In this document: positions 57,944 through 64,000 of the stretch, one piece after another
How the letters are laid out: every line of letters starts with the position of its first letter
How positions within the stretch are numbered: the first letter of the stretch is position 1
From: Achromobacter agilis
GTDB taxonomy: Bacteria > Pseudomonadota > Gammaproteobacteria > Burkholderiales > Burkholderiaceae_B
Direction of reading: 5' to 3'
Length of the DNA: 64,000 nucleotides
Assembly (NCBI RefSeq): GCF_900496965.1
Contig: NZ_UFQB01000016.1
Location: forward strand, 62,001-126,000
The notes under the pieces: model-generated
Database searches by the model: none
Seen by the model: only the letters and a program-made list of their open reading frames with translations
Told to the model about the DNA's origin: nothing
Made by a program: the position numbers and the translations under genes

Positions 57944-58935
57944 GCGGCCACCTTCAGCATGATCTTGCCGATGTGCTTGCTGCTTTCCATCAGCGCGTGC
58001 GCCCGCGCCGCCTCGGCCAGCGGGAACACCTCGTGTATCAGCGGCAGGCATTGCCCCTTTTCCATCAGCGGCAGCACCTTGTCGGCCAGCGACCGAGCGA
58101 TCGCGCCCTTGTCTTCGTCAGATCTCGGCCGCAGCGTCGATCCCGTGAATTGCAGACGCTTGGTCATGATGGGCATGGCGTCGATCTCGGCCTTGCTGCC
58201 CTCCAGGAAGGCGATCTGCACCAGCCGCCCATTGACCGCGAGCAGCCGCAGGTTCTTGTTGATGTAGGACCCGCCCACCATGTCCAGGATGACATCCACG
58301 CCGTGGCCGCCGCTGCCCTGGCGCACCTCGGCCTCGAAATCGGCGTCGCGGTACAGCACGGCGTGGTGCGCGCCGGCGGCCGCGCAGGCTTTCGCCTTGT
58401 CCTGGTTGCCGACGGTGGTCCAGACCTCGGCGCCGAAGGCGCGCGCCAGCTGGATCGCGGTCAGGCCGATGCCGCTGGAACCGCCGTGCACGAGAAACCG
58501 TTCGCCGGCCGCGAGGCGGGCGCGGTCGAACACATTGGTCCAGACAGTGAAATAGTTCTCGGGGATGGCGGCGGCGGACAGCAGGTCCAGGCCGCGCGGC
58601 ACCGGCAGGCAATGGCGTTCATCGGCCAGGCAGTACTGGGCATAGCCGCCGCCCGGCGTCAGCGCGCAAACCTGGTCGCCTACTTTCCAGGCGCTGGCCT
58701 CGGGGCCCGTGGCGATAACGGTGCCGGACACCTCCAGCCCCAGGTAGGGCGAGGCGCCGGGAGGAGGGGGGTAGGCGCCCGAGCGTTGCAGCACGTCGGG
58801 GCGGTTGACCCCGGCGTAGGCAACCTCGATCAGCACCTGGCGGCCGACAGGCGACTCCATGTCGCGTTCGGCGACGCGCATGCAGTCGGGCGCGCCGCCC
58901 TTGCCATGATCGATGAATGTGCAGCGTAAAGACAT
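57940..58935 (-). CDS. NAD(P)H:quinone oxidoreductase-like MDR protein (PIG3 type)
   Basis: A 331-aa zinc-independent medium-chain dehydrogenase. N-terminal V-N-R-P-D-V-L-Q-R-S-G-x-Y-P-P-P-P-G, then G-L-E-V-S-G, F-L-V-H-G-G-S-S-G-I-G as the nucleotide-binding loop, and V-D-V-I-L-D-M-V-G-G are typical for the PIG3/quinone reductase branch. It lies 19 bases after LivF and overlaps the SDR gene. Together they suggest oxidoreductive steps on the compound brought in by the transporter. Confidence 0.9.
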   Translation of the reverse strand: MSLRCTFIDHGKGGAPDCMRVAERDMESPVGRQVLIEVAYAGVNRPDVLQRSGAYPPPPGASPYLGLEVSGTVIATGPEASAWKVGDQVCALTPGGGYAQYCLADERHCLPVPRGLDLLSAAAIPENYFTVWTNVFDRARLAAGERFLVHGGSSGIGLTAIQLARAFGAEVWTTVGNQDKAKACAAAGAHHAVLYRDADFEAEVRQGSGGHGVDVILDMVGGSYINKNLRLLAVNGRLVQIAFLEGSKAEIDAMPIMTKRLQFTGSTLRPRSDEDKGAIARSLADKVLPLMEKGQCLPLIHEVFPLAEAARAHALMESSKHIGKIMLKVAA

Positions 58936-58954
58936 AACAGGTCGTTCCTTGGAA

Positions 58955-59659
58955 TCAATGGCCCAGATAGGCCTTCTTCACGTGAGGGTCGCTGAGCAGT
59001 TCCGCGCCGGTGCCCGTGCGCACGATGGCGCCGTTCTCCAGCACGTAGCCGCGGTCGGCCAGCCGCAGCGTGCGGAACACGTTCTGCTCCACCAGCAGCA
59101 CGGTCACGCCGTGCGAGGTGACATTGCGGATGACGTCGAACATCTGCTGCACCAGCAGCGGCGATAGGCCGAGCGAGGGTTCGTCGAACACCAGCAGCTT
59201 GGGATCGGCCATCATGCCGCGCGCGATCGCCACCATCTGCTGTTCGCCGCCGGAGAGCGATCCGGCGTATTGATTCAACCGTTCCTTGACGCGCGGGAAA
59301 ATGTCCAGCACCTCGTCCAGCTTGCGCTGCACGATAGGGCGGGCGGCACGCTTGTACGACCCCATCAGCAGGTTGTCGCGAACGGTGAAGTGCGGAAACA
59401 GCTGGCGCCCTTCCGGAATCATGGTGATGCCGGCGTCCACGATGTCGTAGGGCTTGCGGTTGGTGAGGTCCTGGCCTTCGAATTCGACCTTGCCCCCCAT
59501 GGCGCCGATGACGCCGCAAAGGGCCTTGAGCGTGGTGGTCTTGCCGGCGCCGTTGGCGCCGATCAACGTGACGATTTCGCCGGCATTGACCTCGAAGTTC
59601 AGGCCGTTCAACACCTGGCTCTTGCCATAGCCGGCGGACAGGTTCGAAACCTTAAGCAT
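58955..59659 (-). CDS. livF: Branched-chain amino-acid type ABC transporter ATPase LivF
   Basis: A 234-aa ABC ATPase with Walker A G-A-N-G-A-G-K-T-T, signature S-L-S-G-G-E-Q-Q-M, Walker B L-L-V-F-D-E-P-S-L-G-L. The text T-L-K-A-L-C-G, G-I-T-M-I-P-E-G-R-Q-L-F-P and the N-V-F-R-T-L-R-L-A-D-R-G-Y-V-L-E-N-G end match LivF. It pairs with the LivG domain of the upstream fusion protein to energise uptake. Its start overlaps the fusion gene stop by 8 bases. Confidence 0.93.
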   Translation of the reverse strand: MLKVSNLSAGYGKSQVLNGLNFEVNAGEIVTLIGANGAGKTTTLKALCGVIGAMGGKVEFEGQDLTNRKPYDIVDAGITMIPEGRQLFPHFTVRDNLLMGSYKRAARPIVQRKLDEVLDIFPRVKERLNQYAGSLSGGEQQMVAIARGMMADPKLLVFDEPSLGLSPLLVQQMFDVIRNVTSHGVTVLLVEQNVFRTLRLADRGYVLENGAIVRTGTGAELLSDPHVKKAYLGH

Positions 59660-61433
59660 CCTGGAACTCCTTGCCCAAATAGGCTTCGATGACGGCGGGG
59701 TTCTCCACCACGTCCTTGGGCGCGCCGCTGACCAGCACCGCGCCTTCGTTCAGCACGATGATGCGGTCGGACAGCGCCATGGTGGCCTGCATCATGTGTT
59801 CGATGAGCAGCACCGACACGCCCGAGTCGCGGATACGCCGGATCATCTGGATGGATTTCTCGATGTCGGTCGGGTTCAGGCCCGCCATCACCTCGTCCAG
59901 CAGCAGGATGCGTGGTTTGATCGCCAGCGCGCGGGCGACCTCCAGGCGTTTCATCCCACCCACCGTCAGGCTGCGCGCTTCGGTGTTCAGGTACTTCACC
60001 AGGTCGGTCTGCTCGGCGACCTTGAGCGCGATCTGCTCGGCCTCGTCGCGGTCCGAGGTGCGGATGAAGGCGCCCAGCATGATGTTTTCGAGCACCGTCA
60101 GGCCGGTGAACGGCTTGGCGATCTGGAACGTGCGGCCCAGGCCCTGGTGCGCAAATTCGTCCGGCGTTTTGCAGGTGACCCAGTTGCCCTGGGCGTCCAG
60201 CATCGAAATGCCGCCCTTGTCCGGCGAAAGGAAGCCCGACAGCAGGTTGAACACCGTGGTCTTGCCCGCGCCGTTCGGCCCGATCATGCCCAGGATTTCA
60301 TTCTGGTTCAGCGTCAGCGACACGTCGTTGGTTGCGCGCAGGCCGCCGAAACTCTTGAACAGCTTGTCGGCTTTCAGCACTGGCTTTTCGGCGCGGACGG
60401 CGTTGTGCAGGCGCACTTCGTCGGCCAGCTTGCGCTTGGCGCGGGGCGTGCCCAGGTAGGGCAGCTTGGACAGCCAGCGCTCGATGACGGGGCCGAAAGC
60501 GCCGGCCAGGCCGCGCGGGATGGTCAGCACCACGCCCACCAGGATCAGACCGTAGATCAGACCATGCATGCCGTTGCCCACGCTGCTGAGCCAGCCCCGC
60601 GCCAGTTCGGCGATGGGCAGGACCAGGAAGGTGCCGGCGATGGGGCCGCTTACGGTGCCCAGGCCGCCGATCAGCGCGAACATGGCGACCTGGATCGACA
60701 GTTCCAGCGAAAACGCCGAGCTGGGATCCACGAAGGTCAGGTAGGTGATATGGAAGGTGCCGATGATGCTGGTCAGCATGGCCGACACGACGGCGGCGAT
60801 GATCTTCATGCGCACGGTATGGATGCCGACGGCCAGCGCGGCGTCTTCCCGTTCCCGGATGGCGATCAGGTAATGGCCGATGCGCGACTTGCGGATGTAC
60901 CAGGACGCCCAGGTCACCAGCAGGAACAGGCCGAACGCGATGATCACGTAGTTGATCTTTTCGCGGAACACGATCCAGGTCCAGCCGATGTTCAGCGGCA
61001 GACTGATGCCGCTGGAGCCGCCCGTCCAGCTTTCTTCGTGGATGACCAGCAGGCGCACCACTTCAAGGATGGCGATGGTGGCCAGCGCGAAGAAGGGGCC
61101 GCGCAGGCGCATGGTCGGGTAGCTGATCAGGATGGCGACCGCCGCCGAGATCGCCGCGCCCACCAGCATGCCGAACCACGGGGAAATGCCGAAATTCTGC
61201 GTCATTAAGGTGGCCGTATAGCCGCCGATGCCATAGAAAACCGCATGGCCCAGGGACAGCTGGCCGGCGTAGCCGCCGACGATGTTCCATGCCACCGACA
61301 GGGCAGAGAACACGAACAGCAGGACGAAAAGGTTGGTCCAGAAAGGCGTGCCCATGACGACGGGCACGAGGAACATCACGATCAGCAAAATGACGCTGAC
61401 GTAGGATTTGGGATGTCGAAAATCGGGAAACAC
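59652..61433 (-). CDS. livMG: Fused LivM permease and LivG ATPase
   Basis: A 593-aa fusion. Residues ~10-310 are a LivM permease with eight to ten membrane spans (G-Y-A-G-Q-L-S-L-G-H-A-V-F-Y-G-I-G-G-Y, R-L-R-G-P-F-F-A-L-A-T, I-G-G-L-G-T-V-S-G-P-I-A-G). After a ~30-residue linker, residues ~345-593 are a LivG ATPase: Walker A G-P-N-G-A-G-K-T-T, Walker B I-L-L-L-D-E-V-M-A-G-L-N-P. The ABC signature is unusual (S-L-T-V-G-G-M-K-R). GTG 61433 is chosen because AAGGAG stands six bases upstream. It works with LivH and LivF in one transporter. Confidence 0.9.
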   Translation of the reverse strand: MFPDFRHPKSYVSVILLIVMFLVPVVMGTPFWTNLFVLLFVFSALSVAWNIVGGYAGQLSLGHAVFYGIGGYTATLMTQNFGISPWFGMLVGAAISAAVAILISYPTMRLRGPFFALATIAILEVVRLLVIHEESWTGGSSGISLPLNIGWTWIVFREKINYVIIAFGLFLLVTWASWYIRKSRIGHYLIAIREREDAALAVGIHTVRMKIIAAVVSAMLTSIIGTFHITYLTFVDPSSAFSLELSIQVAMFALIGGLGTVSGPIAGTFLVLPIAELARGWLSSVGNGMHGLIYGLILVGVVLTIPRGLAGAFGPVIERWLSKLPYLGTPRAKRKLADEVRLHNAVRAEKPVLKADKLFKSFGGLRATNDVSLTLNQNEILGMIGPNGAGKTTVFNLLSGFLSPDKGGISMLDAQGNWVTCKTPDEFAHQGLGRTFQIAKPFTGLTVLENIMLGAFIRTSDRDEAEQIALKVAEQTDLVKYLNTEARSLTVGGMKRLEVARALAIKPRILLLDEVMAGLNPTDIEKSIQMIRRIRDSGVSVLLIEHMMQATMALSDRIIVLNEGAVLVSGAPKDVVENPAVIEAYLGKEFQDA

Positions 61434-61455
61434 GGCTCGCTCCTTGTTGCTCTGA

Positions 61456-62322
61456 TCACTCGGTGCCGACGCCGAACAGTCCGTTCGGACGCATGACAAG
61501 GATCAAGAGGAAGATCCCGAAATACACGACCTCTTTCAGGTCGGGGGCGATATAGAAGCCGGCCAGCGTGTCGACGATGCCGATGATCATCGATCCGGCC
61601 ACGGCACCGTACAGGCTGCCGAGGCCGCCCAGCACAACGATGACGAACGCCGTCAGCACGAAGTACGTGCCCACCGTGGGGAACACCGGATACTGCGGCG
61701 CCAGCAGGCCCGCGGCGATGCCGACGAAGGCCGTGCCCAGGCCGAAGGCGATGGCGTAGACGTTGTTGACGTTCACGCCCATCAGCGTGGCGGCGTAGCG
61801 GTGCTGCGCCACGGCCCGCAGCGCGCGGCCCAGGTAGGTGCGGTGCATGAAAATGTGCAGCAGCACCGCCAGGCTCAGGCCGACCACGAAAGTGATGAGC
61901 TGCCCAGTGACCATGGAGAACGGGCCGACGTCGATGGCGGTGGTTCCCAGTTCCACCGGCGCGCGGTAGACGTTGGCGCCGAATATGACCAGGGCGAGAT
62001 TCAGGAGAATGGTGGAGACGCCCACCGTGGCGAAAATCTGGATGTGCTGATCGGCGTTGAGCAGCGGCTGGATGATGCCCTTCTGCGTCAGCGCGCCCAG
62101 CGCGAACAGGATGATGGCGACCGGCACGAGCCCCGCATACGGATGGACGCCGAGTTGCGCCGCGATCAGATAGACCAGGTACATGCCTATCATCAGGAAT
62201 TCGCCGTGGGCGAAGTTCACGACGCGCACCACGCCGAAGATCAGCGTCAGCCCCAGGCTGATGATCGTGTACGCGCCGCCCAGCAACAGGCCGTTGATGA
62301 CCAGTTGAATGAATAGTTCCAT
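61456..62322 (-). CDS. livH: Branched-chain amino-acid type ABC permease LivH
   Basis: A 288-aa membrane protein: L-V-I-N-G-L-L-L-G-G-A-Y-T-I-I-S-L-G-L-T-style start, F-G-V-V-R-V-V-N-F-A-H-G-E-F-L-M-I-G, R-T-Y-L-G-R-A-L-R-A-V-A-Q, and V-L-G-G-L-G-S-L-Y-G-A-V-A-G-S-M are the LivH landmarks. About eight spans. The gene lies between the binding protein and the LivM-LivG fusion, 22 bases before the latter, so one transcript is likely. Confidence 0.93.
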   Translation of the reverse strand: MELFIQLVINGLLLGGAYTIISLGLTLIFGVVRVVNFAHGEFLMIGMYLVYLIAAQLGVHPYAGLVPVAIILFALGALTQKGIIQPLLNADQHIQIFATVGVSTILLNLALVIFGANVYRAPVELGTTAIDVGPFSMVTGQLITFVVGLSLAVLLHIFMHRTYLGRALRAVAQHRYAATLMGVNVNNVYAIAFGLGTAFVGIAAGLLAPQYPVFPTVGTYFVLTAFVIVVLGGLGSLYGAVAGSMIIGIVDTLAGFYIAPDLKEVVYFGIFLLILVMRPNGLFGVGTE

Positions 62323-62427
62323 GTTGCAACCTCTTAGAGCGGCCCCGGCCCCGCCATGCCGCTGGCGAGGCCGGGGCGCGCGGACCCCGGGATACGTCGG
62401 GCGCCCCCGGAGCGCCCGAGCACTGGC

Positions 62428-63627
62428 TTACTTCTTGAAGACGGGTTTGCCGAGTGCGAGGTTGCTGGGCGCGATGGTGACGAGCTTGCCGTCCTGCCAT
62501 TGCATGACGTAGAACGTGGAGGCGTTGTTCTGGCCGTCTTCGCCGAAGTCGAAGGCCCAACCGTTGGCCGTCTGGCCGGCCGGCTTCTTATAGGCCAGGA
62601 CCGCTTCCCGGATCTTGTCCTTGTCCGTGGACTTGGCGTTGCCGATGGCTTCGAAGAAGGCCTTGGCGCCGACGTAGTTGGTCAGGCTGTGGCCCGATTG
62701 CGGGTCGCTCTTGTAGGCGGCCTTGTAGGCATCCAGGAATTTGTCCAGACCGGGCGCGCCCGCCGGGTTGATGGAGGCCTGGGGGAAGTCCAGGTCGAAC
62801 ACGCCGTTCATGTCGGCGCCGACGGCCTTGGCCGTGTCGGCCAGCGAATAGCCACCGCCCGCGCCGATGATGACTTTGGGCTTGAAGCCCGCGGCGCGCG
62901 CCTGGCTGAAGAACAGGATGGCGTCGTTCTGGTAGGCCGTCTGCAGCACCACGTCGACCTTCGCGCCCTTCAGGCGCAGGATCAGCGAGGACAGGTCGAC
63001 CGCCTTGGCCGAGTAGGGCAGTACTTCCGCCACTGTGTAGCCCAGTTCCTGCGCGCGCTTTTTCTCGGTCGCCGCCACGTCGGTGCCGTAGGGGCCGTCT
63101 TCGTGGATGATGCCGATCTTGATGTCCTTGGGGTTCAGCCCCATGCCCGGCGCGATGCTGTCGTGCAGCGCGTTGACCACCGAGACGCCGTACAGCGCCG
63201 TATTCGGGTTGCTGCGGAACAGGTACTTGTAGCCGCGCGTGGTGATCTTGTGCGCGGTGGCGCCCAGCTCGAAGTACGGCACGCCGGCCAGTTCGGTGAC
63301 GGGCGAGGCCGCATACGAGATGCCGGACGCATAACTGCCGAAGACACCGACCACGTTGGAGGAGATCAGGCGCTTGGTTTCCGACACGGCCTGCGTCGGG
63401 TCGACAGCGTCGGCCTTGATGATTTCGATCTTCTCGCCGTTGACGCCGCCCGCGGCGTTGATCTCATTGACGGCCAGTTCCAGGCCGCGATAGCTCTCCT
63501 GCCCCAGAAGCGCGAGCGCGCCGCTGAACGGGAAGAGGGCGCCCACTTTCATGTCTGCCGCCGCGTTGCCGGCCGCCAGCGCGCTGCACACGCCCAGCGC
63601 CAAAACAATTTTGTTGAACTTGAACAC
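62428..63627 (-). CDS. livK: Liv-type periplasmic substrate-binding protein
   Basis: A 399-aa secreted protein with a Sec signal (I-V-L-A-L-G-V-C-S-A-L-A-A-G-N-A-A-A). The mature part has G-A-L-F-P-F-S-G-A-L-A-L-L-G-Q-E, A-V-N-E-I-N-A-A-G-G-V-N-G and further marks of Leu/Ile/Val-binding-like receptors. In this family ligands range from branched-chain amino acids to aromatic acids and amides; the link with an MDR, an SDR and a divergent SDR suggests a catabolised carbon source. It starts at GTG 63627 behind GGAG. First gene of the leftward six-gene unit. Confidence 0.92.
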   Translation of the reverse strand: MFKFNKIVLALGVCSALAAGNAAADMKVGALFPFSGALALLGQESYRGLELAVNEINAAGGVNGEKIEIIKADAVDPTQAVSETKRLISSNVVGVFGSYASGISYAASPVTELAGVPYFELGATAHKITTRGYKYLFRSNPNTALYGVSVVNALHDSIAPGMGLNPKDIKIGIIHEDGPYGTDVAATEKKRAQELGYTVAEVLPYSAKAVDLSSLILRLKGAKVDVVLQTAYQNDAILFFSQARAAGFKPKVIIGAGGGYSLADTAKAVGADMNGVFDLDFPQASINPAGAPGLDKFLDAYKAAYKSDPQSGHSLTNYVGAKAFFEAIGNAKSTDKDKIREAVLAYKKPAGQTANGWAFDFGEDGQNNASTFYVMQWQDGKLVTIAPSNLALGKPVFKK

Positions 63628-63686
63628 TATCTACGCTCCTTTGTCGGTATGGGATGCGGGCTTTTGTCTTGTCCGTCTTTTTTTGA

Positions 63687-63699
63687 ATATATGATATAT
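63687..63699. promoter_or_regulatory. Operator-like palindrome ATATAT-G-ATATAT
   Basis: A perfect 6-1-6 palindrome 60 bases upstream of the livK start, in a generally GC-rich genome. With the related site at 63900 it frames the divergent promoter region between livK and the rightward SDR gene. GntR/FCD-type regulators often bind such AT-rich dyads; the regulator gene is not seen here. Confidence 0.65.
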
Positions 63700-63899
63700 C
63701 TGCCGGCCGGGTAAGAAACCCCGCCTTGGATTCTAGTTGGGGTCGTAACCAGCCGAATCGGGGAATTCCCTAAAGCCGCATGAATAAAGACTTAGCGGGC
63801 AATAATTAGGGTTAACTATTAGCCCTGCGCCTGCATCGGAAGGCACCATCGGGTGATCGGAATCATTGTCGAAAGTACTGGAAAGTGCTTGGTTTTTTC

Positions 63900-63914
63900 A
63901 TATATCGTATATCG
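63900..63914. promoter_or_regulatory. Operator-like repeat, tandem TATATCG
   Basis: ATATATCGTATATCG: two tandem TATATCG units that also form a near-palindrome, 40 bases before the ATG of the rightward gene. It shares the ATATAT core with the palindrome at 63687-63699. Confidence 0.6.
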
Positions 63915-63954
63915 TCAAACGCACGCTTTTCATAAGAATCTAGGAGACAGACGC

Positions 63955-64000
63955 ATGTTCGAGGAAGTGGATTTCGCCGGGAAGAAGGTGCTGATCACCG
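63955..64000 (+). CDS. Probable short-chain dehydrogenase, N-terminus only
   Basis: Starts at the ATG at 63955 behind TAGGAG and is cut by the window end after 15 codons (M-F-E-E-V-D-F-A-G-K-K-V-L-I-T). A F-x-G-K-x-V-L-I-T-G opening is typical of SDR enzymes, so this is probably an oxidoreductase acting on the same compound as the divergent Liv unit. The catalytic part is not visible. Confidence 0.55.
   Translation, partial: MFEEVDFAGKKVLIT

Overview
The window looks like the chromosome of a high-GC betaproteobacterium of the Alcaligenaceae, most likely Bordetella or Achromobacter. The grounds are the base composition, two Bug/TctC-type periplasmic binding proteins, a YdcH-type small protein, and the Liv, CaiB and isochorismatase genes typical of that family. 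This is recognition from translated sequence; no database search was run.

Positions 1-31045 are the right-hand part of an integrated lambdoid siphophage. Late genes run left to right in lambda order: terminase large subunit (5'-truncated by the window), gpW, portal, ClpP-type protease, decoration protein, capsid, head-tail connectors, tail tube, tail assembly chaperone with a -1 frameshift extension, tape measure, gpM, gpL, gpK, gpI and gpJ. A tail fibre plus a putative fibre chaperone sit, unusually, between gpM and gpL. A lysis cassette follows (two holin-like proteins, a putative endolysin, Rz and overlapping Rz1). Several late genes are preceded by a hairpin, T-run and Shine-Dalgarno cassette.

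From 21.7 to 29.4 kb lies an accessory region of small genes, mostly unrecognised. It contains three paralogous families: two Rmf/CrpP-like genes (one frameshifted), two Gln-rich micro-proteins, and two tandem ~95-aa proteins. It also holds a decayed antirepressor-like gene and a two-gene unit of related coiled-coil proteins, the second with an N-terminal helix-turn-helix. The leftward tyrosine integrase (29.4-30.8 kb) is followed by short direct repeats resembling integrase arm sites and by attR, the 3' half of a tRNA-Pro(TGG) gene. The intact tRNA and early genes must lie left of the window.

From 31.05 kb the sequence is ordinary chromosome. A three-gene unit encodes a soluble FtsH-like AAA+ metalloprotease, a multi-pass membrane protein and a YbjN/chaperone-like protein; a BamE-like lipoprotein follows. 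Next come Bug, an AcnA-type aconitase and PrpB on the minus strand, divergent from a PrpR-type sigma-54 activator, with a sigma-54 promoter and a palindromic activator site between them. Further on are a LysE/ArgO exporter, a LysR regulator divergent from an HMG-CoA-lyase-like/CaiB/Bug cluster, YdcH, a sterol-desaturase-like membrane enzyme, two tandem isochorismatase-type hydrolases, a broken LysR gene, a 2-keto-4-pentenoate hydratase-like enzyme, an AraC regulator, an aldo/keto reductase, a DUF1275 membrane protein and thiopurine methyltransferase. The last 7 kb is a leftward six-gene unit: branched-chain amino-acid type ABC transporter (LivK, LivH, fused LivM-LivG, LivF), a quinone-oxidoreductase-like enzyme and an SDR. 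It diverges from another probable SDR cut by the window end, with two ATATAT-rich operator-like sites between.
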